NCBI GenBank assembly: GCA_910589145.1
Contig: CAJUSD010000007.1
Coordinates: 42,044 to 106,043, forward strand
Length of the DNA: 64,000 nt
Direction of reading: 5' to 3'
Source: an uncultured Oscillospiraceae bacterium
GTDB taxonomy: Bacteria; Bacillota; Clostridia; Oscillospirales; Ruminococcaceae
Below, piece by piece: positions 7,186-16,428 of the stretch. A program made the position numbers and the translations under genes. Below the pieces are notes generated by a model, which was not told the origin of the DNA, did no database searches, and worked only from the letters and a program-made list of their open reading frames with translations. Numbering within the stretch: the stretch's first letter is position 1; every line of letters begins with the position of its first letter.

Positions 7186-8031
7186 TTATTTTGAACAGAA
7201 TGAAACTACTCTGTCACATACATGATCCATCAAATCCGTTTGATACTCTTCAATCCGTCCTTCGTCGCAGGCACGGGCTGCCTTTGGGTCAATAGGAAGT
7301 TTAGCCAAAACAGACAGATCATGTTTAGAAGCAATTTCATCAATATGGCTTTCCCCAAAAATGTGGTATTCTTTCCCACAGTCAGGGCATTTAAAGTAAC
7401 TGTAGTTTTCCACCAGTCCAATAATGGGAACATTCATCATTTCAGCCATCTTTACCGCTTTGGCAACAATCATGGATACCAGGTCCTGGGGAGAAGTCAC
7501 AACAATAATCCCATCTACTGGAATAGACTGAAACACGGTCAAAGGAACATCGCCAGTTCCGGGAGGCATATCAACAAACATAAAATCAACGTCAGTCCAA
7601 ATAACGTCAGTCCAAAACTGTTTAACAGTTCCTGCAATAATAGGCCCGCGGACAACAACAGGATCTGCATCGTTTTCCAGAAGCAGATTGACTGACATAA
7701 TATCAATACCGCCTTTAGAAGAAACAGGGAGAATTCCCATTTCATTACCTGCAGCCGGGCCGGTAACGCCAAAAATTTTAGGGATAGAAGGGCCGGTAAT
7801 ATCCGCGTCAAGGATTGCCGAAGTGTATCCTTTACGGGTCATTGTTACAGCCATAAGGGATGTAACAAGGGATTTCCCTACGCCGCCTTTGCCGCTGACA
7901 ACTCCTATGACCTTTTTAATGGAACTAAGCTTATTGGGTTTTTCTAAGAAGCTTTGAGGCGTACCACCTTCCCGCGAGGCACAGTTGGCGGAACAGCTTT
8001 CACAGTTATGGGAACACTGGGGTTCACTCAT
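7186..8031 (-). CDS. mrp: Mrp/NBP35 family P-loop ATPase (iron-sulfur cluster carrier)
   Basis: The product is 281 aa. The deviant Walker A GVVSGKGGVGKSLV (about residues 42-55), ILDADITGPSIPKIFG switch region, VDMPPGTGD and the C-terminal CPDC pair are diagnostic of Mrp/ApbC scaffolds that transfer iron-sulfur clusters. An N-terminal Cys cluster (CSHNCESCSANC) resembles that of Nbp35. The start at 8031 is set by GAAGGAGAG about 9 nt upstream. The ATG overlaps the end of the DUF134 gene by 8 nt, so the two are coupled. It is followed by the NifX-like gene, a grouping seen in other anaerobes, suggesting one metal-cluster pathway. Confidence 0.93.
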   Translation of the reverse strand: MSEPQCSHNCESCSANCASREGGTPQSFLEKPNKLSSIKKVIGVVSGKGGVGKSLVTSLMAVTMTRKGYTSAILDADITGPSIPKIFGVTGPAAGNEMGILPVSSKGGIDIMSVNLLLENDADPVVVRGPIIAGTVKQFWTDVIWTDVDFMFVDMPPGTGDVPLTVFQSIPVDGIIVVTSPQDLVSMIVAKAVKMAEMMNVPIIGLVENYSYFKCPDCGKEYHIFGESHIDEIASKHDLSVLAKLPIDPKAARACDEGRIEEYQTDLMDHVCDRVVSFCSK

Positions 8032-8389
8032 TTTTATTCTCTCCTTCATTTGCAGGGGGATGTGTATGGCAGCAATGGCGGCAGGGCCGCTGGCTGTCAC
8101 AACAGTCGCTTACTACATAATTACCCCCGTCTATTAAAATTGTTTTGCCCATTGTTAACGCCAGGGCTGTTTTCTGCCGGGCTGAATACAATATCCTTTG
8201 AAATGTTCCGCGGGATATCCCCATACGTTCTGCAGCCATATCCTGTTCCATTTCTTCTAAGTCTGCTAAACGCAGAGATTCCAGTTCTTCAACAGAAAGG
8301 GTTACTGGTATCCCTGTGTGGGGCGCACCGGAAAATTTCCTGTGAGATGGCTCTGAACAAACCCGCCGGCATTTTGATCCACGCGGCAT
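8024..8389 (-). CDS. DUF134 (UPF0251) DNA-binding protein
   Basis: The product is 121 aa, beginning MPRGSKCRRVC. The helix-turn-helix of the DUF134 family is visible in the segment VTLSVEELESLRLADLEEM and GISRGTFQRILYSARQKTA. The C-terminus is Cys/His-rich (CCDSQRPCRHCCHTH), a likely metal-sensing tail. The start at 8389 is chosen because the family always begins MPR and a GGGGGG sequence precedes it; the open frame upstream contains the promoter and is not coding. It is the first gene of the operon and a natural candidate autoregulator, possibly sensing iron-sulfur or metal status. Function in vivo is not established for this family. Confidence 0.87.
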   Translation of the reverse strand: MPRGSKCRRVCSEPSHRKFSGAPHTGIPVTLSVEELESLRLADLEEMEQDMAAERMGISRGTFQRILYSARQKTALALTMGKTILIDGGNYVVSDCCDSQRPCRHCCHTHPPANEGENKNE

Positions 8390-8426
8390 TGTATCCCCCC
8401 TTGCATGGATTTTGATTGGCTCTTTC

Positions 8427-8455
8427 AGTATAACGTGCATATGCCCATTTGTCAA
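8427..8455 (-). promoter_or_regulatory. Consensus promoter with palindrome in the spacer, DUF134 operon
   Basis: On the minus strand, TTGACA (8450-8455), a 17-nt spacer and TATACT (8427-8432). The spacer contains the palindrome GCATATGC (8437-8444) within GGGCATATGCAC, well placed for a repressor, possibly the DUF134 protein itself. Confidence 0.8.
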
Positions 8456-8598
8456 TAAGGGAATTGCCCATAAATAAGGAAAAGCTGATCTGTGGGCACA
8501 CCCTGAGATGAGTATCACCAAAGGTAGATTAAATATTGCTGTACGAAACAAATTGACGTTAATATTAACTATCTGCTACCATATTTATATATTTCAAA

Positions 8599-10332
8599 TC
8601 AATTGGGAACCGTGTTGCTTTTGCCCATAGCTTCTTTCATTTTATAAAGCTCCCCTTTTTTATCCATTAAGTCATCATAAGTTCCTATTTCAAGAATTTG
8701 ACCACCAGCAAGATAATAGATCTTTGTAAACTGGCTCATATAGGAATCAAAAATATCATGAGTAACCATTATAACAGTACACGGCAGTGACAGTAGCCAT
8801 TGCACCATGCTGTTAGTGGACTTGGTGTCAAGCGATGAGGTAGCTTCATCAATCACAAGCACGCTACATTCCCTTATTAAGGCCCTTGCAACAGCTATTC
8901 GTTTTTTCTGGCCCCCGGAAATATTTTGACCTTGTTCACTCAAAACGGTCTCCAGCCCATCTGGCAGCAAATGAACATAGTCACCTAACCCAACGAAAGA
9001 AAGAATCTCCAATATCGTTTCTTCAGGGTAATTTTTCCCTAAAGAAATATTGTTTTTTAAGGTATCTTCAAAAATGAATGGGTCTTGAGGTATGTATGCT
9101 ATTCTGTTGTAGTAACTGACAGATTGTATTGTTCTAATATCTGTTCCGTTAATCTGTATCGCTCCATCTGAAAAATTATAAAATTTACACAGCAATTTTA
9201 AGAAGGTAGATTTACCGCATCCGCTGCTTCCAACAATAGCAATTTTATCCCCTTTTTGAATATGGAAACTGAAATCCTTTAATATTTTGTTTTCAGAATT
9301 TGGGTAGGAAAAACTAAGGCCTTCAACGTCAATGCTCTCAAAGTCATTAATGGAAGCAAGGGTGTTAGTTTCTTCAACAGCGTAATTCATTAATGAGCCA
9401 ACCCTTTTTCTTATATCGGCTGTCCCCTTAATAGAAAGGTAGGCATTGGCAACATTCCGAAACGGCGCAATGATAAAATTGATTAAAGAATTTGCAGTCA
9501 CTAAGTATCCTATTGTAATTTTGCCGTCAAAAACTAGGAACACGCCTATAACCAATACAAGGAAGCCGGGAATCCATGCAATTAAAGAAGTTATAATAGA
9601 TGAGATATTTGATACCTTTCTCATATTATAATTGAGATCAAGGTTTTCCTTTGACACTGCCTCAAGCCTTTCTTTGAGAAAGGGTTTTCTATTGTTCAAA
9701 AGTGTTGTTTCATATCCATGGAGCGATTCATTTACAATTGAATAATATCGGGCTGTACTTTGTGAGAGCAGATTCTTCTTTTTGCTTAGATAAGGTGCCA
9801 ATACTTTGGGCGCTATAAAGGGTAATGCAGACAAAAAGAGTGATACCGCTAAAAGGACAGGGGAAATAACTGCCATGTATATAACAGCAACAGTACCTAT
9901 TCCTCCCCAAAATAAAAAGTCAAATATCTTGTTATAGTAATCCTCATTTATTACCTGTAAATCATTCGTCATTCCAGGAAACCAGGTTTCAGGGCCTTTC
10001 TGGATGTATTCATAAAGCGACATATTTGTGAGTTTATCAGCTAAAAACCGACGTATATCTCCAATCGCTGATGTACTCATTTTACTAAATGCGTCGCGGC
10101 TTGTATACTCAAATAAATGACTTAATGCTACAACGATTATTCCAAAAAAGAGGCTTAAAAGGGCATCCTTTTTTGAACTTGAATCTAAGAGCCATTGCAG
10201 AACAAATGATTTTAATGGAGCGAATATTGATAAAAAAATCAAGGAAATAAAGAGAAAAAAAGTTAGCACTTTTTGTGAAAAAAGAATTTTGATGCAGGTT
10301 TTCTTTTGGGACATATTCAATTTACTATCCAT
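8599..10332 (-). CDS. ABC exporter, fused permease and ATPase
   Basis: The product is 577 aa from the ATG at 10332. It has six likely membrane helices in residues 1-290 and an ATPase domain with Walker A IVGSSGCGKST (about 366-376), Q-loop IPQDPF, signature ISGGQKKR (about 471), Walker B VLVIDEA (about 492) and H-loop MVTHD. AAGGAG lies 10 nt before this ATG. The frame stays open for 32 more codons to an ATG at 10428 that has no ribosome binding site. The sequence is visibly richer in A+T than the flanking genes, which may mean recent acquisition. It stands alone between divergent genes. Substrate unknown; peptide or drug export is typical of the family. Confidence 0.87.
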   Translation of the reverse strand: MDSKLNMSQKKTCIKILFSQKVLTFFLFISLIFLSIFAPLKSFVLQWLLDSSSKKDALLSLFFGIIVVALSHLFEYTSRDAFSKMSTSAIGDIRRFLADKLTNMSLYEYIQKGPETWFPGMTNDLQVINEDYYNKIFDFLFWGGIGTVAVIYMAVISPVLLAVSLFLSALPFIAPKVLAPYLSKKKNLLSQSTARYYSIVNESLHGYETTLLNNRKPFLKERLEAVSKENLDLNYNMRKVSNISSIITSLIAWIPGFLVLVIGVFLVFDGKITIGYLVTANSLINFIIAPFRNVANAYLSIKGTADIRKRVGSLMNYAVEETNTLASINDFESIDVEGLSFSYPNSENKILKDFSFHIQKGDKIAIVGSSGCGKSTFLKLLCKFYNFSDGAIQINGTDIRTIQSVSYYNRIAYIPQDPFIFEDTLKNNISLGKNYPEETILEILSFVGLGDYVHLLPDGLETVLSEQGQNISGGQKKRIAVARALIRECSVLVIDEATSSLDTKSTNSMVQWLLSLPCTVIMVTHDIFDSYMSQFTKIYYLAGGQILEIGTYDDLMDKKGELYKMKEAMGKSNTVPN

Positions 10333-10461
10333 AATCAATTTACTCCTTACTCTACTATCAGTTTTCTCCATAGCTGCAATAATGTCTTCCTGATTCAAAT
10401 TTGCAGTAATTCTCCTTAGATCCCCCATCGTACTTACGAAAATCTAATTAACCCCAATTTT

Positions 10462-10490
10462 AGATTACCACTAAATACCATTTTTGTCAA
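10462..10490 (-). promoter_or_regulatory. Promoter of the stand-alone ABC exporter
   Basis: On the minus strand, TTGACA (10485-10490), 17-nt spacer and TAATCT (10462-10467). The expected start is near 10455, about 120 nt before the preferred ATG at 10332. Confidence 0.7.
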
Positions 10491-10674
10491 TTTTTCGCCC
10501 ATTTTTTGTTATATTGGAATAAAAATATTTGGCAACATAAAAGATAAAAGTAAAAAAGTGATTCCCTGAAAATTGTACATCTCCAATAAAATCGGACTGG
10601 AAAAATAACATGATATATGGTAAAATAAAACGGAAATTATCAAAAAATGCAGAAGCAGGAGGTTGTTTATCAAT

Positions 10675-13032
10675 ATGAGCAAGCTGAGGGGAAAAATAAA
10701 AAACCGGTTCAGCCGACTGCTTGCTTCCATAGCATTGACTTATCTTCTGTTGATGCTGTTTATTTTTGGAATGGGGATACTCAGCTATGCCAAAGCTGAA
10801 GAGATGATGGGGCGCCAAATAGAACAATATAATTATCAGCTCCTGCTGCAAACACAGCGGTCAGCAGACGAAACACTGTCGCGGGTTCGCCAGCAGATAA
10901 CCATATTATCTATGGATACAACGGTTAACCGTTTTGCCTATATCCGTCAGTACCTGTCCACCAGCCAAAGCATATTAGACAGCCTGGATGTAATTAACCG
11001 CCTCAACAGCGCACGTGATGTGCTCCAGGAGGCTGCTGATATTTTTATTTATTATAATAATTCCGATATTATCTTGAATACAGCAACATATTATACACCC
11101 GAGGATTATCTTTCGGTAAAACTGCCGGAGTTTGACATTGCTCCTGACGAATGGCGGGAAACACTGAATACCTATCATTTTGGAAAATATTTTCTCAGCC
11201 GGGAAGTCAATGGGGATATCCTGCTTTTGCAAACTATCCTATCCTTTGGACGTTCGGAACTGAAGGCGACCATCGGGGTCCGAATTAAAGCTTCTGCGCT
11301 GAATAAAGGCTTTGAAACTTTTGAATCTTTAGGGCAATCTGCCCCAGGACGAACAAAAGCGGAAAATGCTGTCTATGCAGCAATGATGACCGAAAAAGGA
11401 GAAATTGTATTACAAAATTTTCCATTTCCCTATGAAGCAGAAATAGAAGAGATCTGCTGGGAATTGTATATATCCCAAACGACTGGGGAATATACCATCC
11501 TGAATGGGGAACAGGTATTGATTGCCAGCGCACACTCTAAGGAACCAGAATTTTACTATCTGGTTATTGCCCCGTCAGCCCTTATCCTGCGGGACTTGCA
11601 TTCTCTTAAAAATTATCTTGCCATTCTGACTGCGGCGGGGCTGATTCTGGGGGCAGCAGTGTTTGTATATGCCAAAAAGCGGAACTACAATCCAATACGC
11701 CAGCTTTTCCTCCTGCTGAAAAGCAAAAACGCCGATCCAGCAGAAAATGTCGATGAAATCCGGCTGATTGAAAAAACAATTCAGCGTATTGCCAAGGAAA
11801 GCGAGGATATGAAAAACGCCGTCTCCCAACAATATCCAATTATACGGAACAACCTGCTGATTAGACTGATGTCCGGCACACAGGATGCAGGAGAAGTATG
11901 CAGCAAACTGGAAACTTTGGATATTGTTTTCGCAGAACCAAATTTTGTTTCCCTCCTGCTGGAGATGGAGCAGGACGACGAAAAGGATGAGAAATTTCAA
12001 AACCAGCAGGAACGGCTGCTGGCTTATGCGGCTGTCACCAACATTTCCCAGGACTTGTTCCGAATGGTGGGAACCGTTTATTCCAGCGAAAGCCCGGACG
12101 GTCTTTTGTACCTTTTGGTTAATACGGGGATTGCAGCCCCTGATGCAATGGAATTAATTGATAAAACCGCCAGCGAATTGATTTCGCTGATGAACCATCT
12201 GTTCGGGATCCAGCTGACCATTGGAATGAGCACCTGCCGCCAAGGCACAGAACAGATTTCCCGAACAGGCCAGGAAGCAAGAAAAGCCCTAAAAAACCGG
12301 TTTGTGCAGGGGAGCAATACAGTCTGTACTTATGAGTCCAGTGCAATCAGCTTTGGCGGTTATTATTACCCACTGGAACTAGAGCAGAAACTAATTAATT
12401 ATGTCTCTGTGGGAGATCAAGAACAGTCAGAGCAGATTTTACAGGCCATTTACCAGATTAACTTTAAAAGCGTTCAGCAGCCGCCTCAATTCTCCAACTG
12501 CCTTTTATTCGATATTCTCAGCACTGTTGTAAAAATCATGGCGGATTTGGACATAAACCCATCTGATATTTTTCCAGAAGGTTATTCCGTAGAGAAAGAG
12601 ATGCTGAAATGTTCTACTGTTACAGGGATGTTTGATGTGCTGAACCAGGCGATTGCCAAAGTCTGTGCTGCCGCCAAGGCTAACAAAAGAAGCAGCAATA
12701 CCCGGTTAATGGAAAATATACAGGGCTTTATTGATGAAAATTACTGCAAGGACAATATTTGCATTACACTGATAGCTGACGCGGTAAAGATTACACCAAC
12801 ATATTTGTCGCACCTGTTTAAGGAAAATACGGGGATCAGCGTTATGAGATATATTGAACAGCGCAGGATGGAAAAGGTAAAACAGCTTCTATACGATACC
12901 AGCCTAACCGTCAACGAGATTGCCAGTCAGACAGGTTTTACTAATTCCGCGGTTTTGATACGCACCTTTAAGAAAATTAACGGCATTACTCCGGGACAGT
13001 TTCGGCAGGCGGCCAGGGCAGGGCAAAGATAA
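10675..13032 (+). CDS. Membrane-bound AraC-family regulator with extracellular sensor
   Basis: The product is 785 aa. A cytoplasmic start is followed by a membrane helix (about residues 18-40), an extracellular region of about 250 residues, a second helix (about 300-320), a middle region and a C-terminal AraC helix-turn-helix domain (last 100 residues, with YLSHLFKENTGISVMRYI and NEIASQTGFTNSAVLIRTFKKINGITP). The start at 10675 follows AGGAGG by 12 nt. It is transcribed just ahead of a CUT1 sugar operon, so it probably senses an extracellular carbohydrate and activates that operon, in place of a YesM/YesN two-component pair. Sensor ligand unknown. Confidence 0.9.
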   Translation: MSKLRGKIKNRFSRLLASIALTYLLLMLFIFGMGILSYAKAEEMMGRQIEQYNYQLLLQTQRSADETLSRVRQQITILSMDTTVNRFAYIRQYLSTSQSILDSLDVINRLNSARDVLQEAADIFIYYNNSDIILNTATYYTPEDYLSVKLPEFDIAPDEWRETLNTYHFGKYFLSREVNGDILLLQTILSFGRSELKATIGVRIKASALNKGFETFESLGQSAPGRTKAENAVYAAMMTEKGEIVLQNFPFPYEAEIEEICWELYISQTTGEYTILNGEQVLIASAHSKEPEFYYLVIAPSALILRDLHSLKNYLAILTAAGLILGAAVFVYAKKRNYNPIRQLFLLLKSKNADPAENVDEIRLIEKTIQRIAKESEDMKNAVSQQYPIIRNNLLIRLMSGTQDAGEVCSKLETLDIVFAEPNFVSLLLEMEQDDEKDEKFQNQQERLLAYAAVTNISQDLFRMVGTVYSSESPDGLLYLLVNTGIAAPDAMELIDKTASELISLMNHLFGIQLTIGMSTCRQGTEQISRTGQEARKALKNRFVQGSNTVCTYESSAISFGGYYYPLELEQKLINYVSVGDQEQSEQILQAIYQINFKSVQQPPQFSNCLLFDILSTVVKIMADLDINPSDIFPEGYSVEKEMLKCSTVTGMFDVLNQAIAKVCAAAKANKRSSNTRLMENIQGFIDENYCKDNICITLIADAVKITPTYLSHLFKENTGISVMRYIEQRRMEKVKQLLYDTSLTVNEIASQTGFTNSAVLIRTFKKINGITPGQFRQAARAGQR

Positions 13033-13057
13033 ATATCAAAAGTTTCCAGGGAAATGA

Positions 13058-13097
13058 ATAAAGGCTCAGAAAAAAGCAGTTTTTTCTGAGCCTTTAT
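13058..13097 (+). terminator. Terminator of the AraC regulator gene
   Basis: An 18-bp stem (13058-13075 with 13080-13097) closes on GCAG and is followed by TTTTTTC. It separates the regulator from the transport operon, leaving 230 nt before the lipoprotein start. That gap contains a TTGACA at about 13193 with no good -10 at the right distance. Confidence 0.85.
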
Positions 13098-13328
13098 TTT
13101 TTCTGCCCCAAAAGTGGGGGATTCGCAGGATTTGCAAACATTTCTCAGGAATAGAACATACAAAAAAGAAAGAAAATCATATAAATATTCCTCTTGACAC
13201 AGAAAGAGCCTATAGAAAAGAATCAGAAAATATGGAACAATGAGAGCATCTCAAAAAGGGTATACCTGATAGGGCAGAATCTGGTGAATTTCAACTATTT
13301 AATGATTACAGGAGGAAAACAGAAAGCT

Positions 13329-15020
13329 ATGAACAAAATAAAGAAAGCGCTATCCCTTGCCGTATGTACAGCCATGCTCATTTCCGCAGCAGGATGCAGT
13401 AGTTCTTCAAACAGTACATCATCTACAACTCCATCCACCAGCTCCAGCAATATTCCTTCAGCATCACTGTCAAACAGCCAGCCGGCTGGCTCGGAAACAG
13501 CTAGCATGCCTGTATCAGACGGAACCATTTCCATGCCCATTTCCGCCGAGCCCATTACCCTATCCTATTTTATCAAAATGAATGGGGCTATGTCTGCTAC
13601 TATGCCTACATATGAGGATGTAGAGTGTTTCAAAAGGCTGGAGGAAATAACCAACATTCATATTGAATGGATTCATCCTTCCAGCAACGACCAATTCAAT
13701 CTGATGATTAGTTCCAATGACCTTCCAGATCTGATTAACTGGCAGCTCACCACTGCCAAGGGCGGCTCTGAAGCACTGATTAACGATGGCATCATTATCC
13801 CCCTGACTGACAAAATGGCAGAGTTTGCCCCCAATTATACCCGCATTATGAACGCCAATCCAGAGCTGAAAAAGACAACCCTTTTAGATGACGGCACCCA
13901 ATACCAATTCATTAACTTCAATTATGATCCCACTGACAATACTATCAAAACTTTTAAGATTTTAGGGCCGTATATCCGCAAAGATTGGCTGGACAAGGTC
14001 GGACTGGGAATCCCTAAGACCACTGACGAAATGTATACTGTTCTCAAAGCTTTTAAAGACAATGATGTAAACGGCAACGGAGACCCCAACGACGAGATTC
14101 CTTTTGTATGCGGCAAATCCCTGGAGCCGGTGCGGGTACTGTCAGGCGCTTTCGGCACACGTGACAGCTTCCATATGAAGGATGGGGAAATTGTTTACGG
14201 CCCTATCCAGCCGGAATTTAAAGAATATCTGACTATGATAAATAAATGGTATTCTGAGGGCCTGATTAACTCCGATTTCCCGGTAAACGACAACCCTGGA
14301 GCAAAGATCCTCAGCAATGAGGCTGGTTCCACCTATTCTTCCATGGGTTCAGGCCTTATTATGCAGTCCACTGCCTTGGCAGAGGAATACCCTGGTGCAG
14401 AGCTGGTTTCCATGCCTTGGCTGGTTGGGCCCAACGGCAATCACAGCGTCATATACGATTCCAATGCCAACCCCCGCGCCACTGCCATTACTACTGCCAA
14501 CAAACATGTAAAGGAATCTCTCCGCTGGATTGATTACGCCTACTCTGCCGAGGGCTCTATGTTGACCACCTTTGGGATTGAAGGGGTAAGCTACGAAATG
14601 AAAGACGGATATCCCACCCTGACTGATCTGGTAATGAACAACACCATGGGCTATAACCAGGAGGAAGCTATTGCCAGATACTGCCTTGGCCCGATCAACT
14701 ATCCCAATGCCAGAGACTACCGTTTTTATGAACAGGTAAATTTGGACACTGAAATGAAACGGCAGATTCAGGTAGACTGGAACCAGGCCACAGAAGATAT
14801 TTGCATGCCCCCTATTACTTTGAATACTCAGGAATCCGCCCAGTATTCCAGCATTATGGCAGACATCAAGACCTATGTAGACGAGATGCAGGTCAAATTT
14901 ATGATTGGAAACGAATCTCTTGACAATTTTGACGCTTTTGTCAAGAATATTGAAGGTATGGGGATTGAACAGGCCAGGGAGATTCAAAAGGCTGCTTTGG
15001 AACGTTATAACCAGAGATAA
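13329..15020 (+). CDS. Extracellular sugar-binding lipoprotein (CUT1 ABC transporter)
   Basis: The product is 563 aa. The signal peptide ends in a lipobox SAAGC with the lipidated Cys at residue 23, followed by a Ser/Thr-rich linker of about 45 residues. The rest matches the large solute-binding proteins of the LplA/YtcQ type, which bind complex oligosaccharides such as pectin or rhamnogalacturonan fragments in Bacilli and Clostridia. The start at 13329 (MNKIKKALSL) is chosen for the signal peptide and AGGAGG 13 nt upstream; the longer open frame is not plausible. It is separated from its permeases by 414 nt containing a repeat and a stable hairpin, which would favour excess binding protein over permease. 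Confidence 0.93.
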   Translation: MNKIKKALSLAVCTAMLISAAGCSSSSNSTSSTTPSTSSSNIPSASLSNSQPAGSETASMPVSDGTISMPISAEPITLSYFIKMNGAMSATMPTYEDVECFKRLEEITNIHIEWIHPSSNDQFNLMISSNDLPDLINWQLTTAKGGSEALINDGIIIPLTDKMAEFAPNYTRIMNANPELKKTTLLDDGTQYQFINFNYDPTDNTIKTFKILGPYIRKDWLDKVGLGIPKTTDEMYTVLKAFKDNDVNGNGDPNDEIPFVCGKSLEPVRVLSGAFGTRDSFHMKDGEIVYGPIQPEFKEYLTMINKWYSEGLINSDFPVNDNPGAKILSNEAGSTYSSMGSGLIMQSTALAEEYPGAELVSMPWLVGPNGNHSVIYDSNANPRATAITTANKHVKESLRWIDYAYSAEGSMLTTFGIEGVSYEMKDGYPTLTDLVMNNTMGYNQEEAIARYCLGPINYPNARDYRFYEQVNLDTEMKRQIQVDWNQATEDICMPPITLNTQESAQYSSIMADIKTYVDEMQVKFMIGNESLDNFDAFVKNIEGMGIEQAREIQKAALERYNQR

Positions 15021-15046
15021 AAAGCATGAGTTTGTTAAAGTAAATT

Positions 15047-15267
15047 TGCGGGAGCAGCCTTAAGATGAGACCGCCTAGTTTGGGTTAAAAAGTTTTTGGG
15101 GTTAGGGGTGCAGTGCAGTCCTCAAAAGCCCCTAGCAGCCAGTTCTGTTGAACCCAGCCCGCCAGAACTTGACAAACCTGAAACTTTTTCTTGCAGCTGC
15201 ATGGTGGCATCCCTAAAACCCAAACCATAAAATTAAGGGAAGGCTTTTCATCAAAATTACATTAAAC
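15047..15267. repeat. Intergenic hairpin repeat, copy B
   Basis: It begins GCGGGAGCAGCCTTAAG, has a TAGGGG/CCCCTA hairpin, a degenerate CCAGTTC...GAAC hairpin and a long tail ending TTTTCATCAAAATTACATT. Head and tail align by eye with copies C and E respectively. Confidence 0.65.
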
Positions 15268-15306
15268 ACAGCATCTTGAATAGATAAAGATCTATAAAAG
15301 CCGTCA

Positions 15307-15357
15307 GGGGAGCTGCCGCTGTATCCTCACAAATGTGGAAGCGGCAGCTCCCCCTTT
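15307..15357 (+). terminator. Terminator-like hairpin between binding protein and permeases
   Basis: A 14-bp GC-rich stem (15307-15320 with 15340-15353) is followed by CTTTTC. It probably gives partial termination, lowering permease relative to lipoprotein expression. Confidence 0.6.
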
Positions 15358-15434
15358 TCAGCGGCAGCCGCTGGAAAGGGAGAAACAAGACCATCTATGC
15401 AATACAATAAAACGAATAGAAAGGAAGATCTGCC

Positions 15435-16394
15435 ATGGCAGCGAAATCAATTACCCCATCAACTGCATCCAAAAACCGTAAGAAAAGCATAGGGGCTATG
15501 TTGAAACGGGATTTTATCAAATATAAGGGAATATACGCCCTTGCAATTCCAGTTCTGGCCTATTTTATCCTTTTTAAGTATGTCCCCCTGTACGGCATCA
15601 CTATCGCTTTTAAAAACTATGTGCCAACCAAGGGGATTTTTGGAAGCCAATGGGTAGGGTTCGAGCATTTTATGCGTTTTTTCAAAAGCGTATATTTTAA
15701 GAGAACCATATGCAATACCCTTTTGATTAGTATCTATGATGTTATATTCGGCTTCCCCGCTCCCATTATTTTCGCCCTCCTGCTTAATGAGGTAAAAAAC
15801 AGTGTCTTTAAACGCACCATCCAAACAATTACCTATCTGCCCCACTTTATTTCCACTGTGGTTATTGCCGGTATGATTATTGACTTTACCTCCCAAAACG
15901 GACTGATTAACAATATTATCTCTTTATTTGGATTTGAACGCTCCGATATGCTTATGAGGCCGGAGCTTTTCCGAACGATCCATATCGGAAGCGGCATCTG
16001 GCAGGGAGTTGGCTGGGGCTCCATCATCTATTTATCCGCTTTGTCCTCTATCGACCAGGAGCAGTATGAGGCCGCCTATATTGACGGCGCCAACCGTTGG
16101 CAGCAGGCATACAGCATCACCATTCCCGGCATTATGCCCACCATTACCATCCTGTTTATCCTGAAAATCGGCGGGCTGATGAGCGTTGGCTCTGAAAAAA
16201 TACTCCTTCTTTACAGCCCTGTCACCTACGAGACAGCAGACGTTATCTCCACCTTTATTTACCGCAAGGGTCTTTTAGATATGGATTACAGCTTTTCTAC
16301 CGCTGTCGGTCTGTTCAATTCGGTAATCAATATCATTCTTTTGACCATCGCCAATACGTTGAGCCGCAAGGTCAATGAAACAAGCCTGTGGTAA
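15435..16394 (+). CDS. Sugar ABC transporter permease (LplB/YteP-like)
   Basis: The product is 319 aa with six hydrophobic segments. A cytoplasmic EAA loop reads YEAAYIDGANRWQQAYSITIPGI (about residues 212-235), the docking site for the ATPase. AGAAAGGAAG precedes the ATG. It pairs with the permease 34 nt downstream to form the CUT1 membrane channel. No ATP-binding subunit is encoded in the operon, as usual for CUT1 systems that share a MsmX-type ATPase encoded elsewhere. Confidence 0.93.
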   Translation: MAAKSITPSTASKNRKKSIGAMLKRDFIKYKGIYALAIPVLAYFILFKYVPLYGITIAFKNYVPTKGIFGSQWVGFEHFMRFFKSVYFKRTICNTLLISIYDVIFGFPAPIIFALLLNEVKNSVFKRTIQTITYLPHFISTVVIAGMIIDFTSQNGLINNIISLFGFERSDMLMRPELFRTIHIGSGIWQGVGWGSIIYLSALSSIDQEQYEAAYIDGANRWQQAYSITIPGIMPTITILFILKIGGLMSVGSEKILLLYSPVTYETADVISTFIYRKGLLDMDYSFSTAVGLFNSVINIILLTIANTLSRKVNETSLW

Positions 16395-16428
16395 TCCGCA
16401 TTATTGATTGAGAAAGGACGGGCAAAAA

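Larger units (their letters stand above)
15021..15434. other. 414-nt gap between binding protein and permease genes
   Basis: No gene. It contains intergenic repeat copy B (15047-15267) and a stable hairpin (15307-15353), then the permease ribosome binding site AGAAAGGAAG. Confidence 0.75.

Noticed and set aside
8558..8569. Palindrome GTTAATATTAAC between the ABC exporter end and the DUF134 promoter
   Set aside because: A+T-rich 12-mer in an A+T-rich gap, 100 nt from any promoter; likely chance.
13193..13220. TTGACA before the sugar-binding lipoprotein gene as a promoter
   Set aside because: The nearest -10-like TATAGA is only 11 nt away and nothing suitable lies at 16-18 nt.
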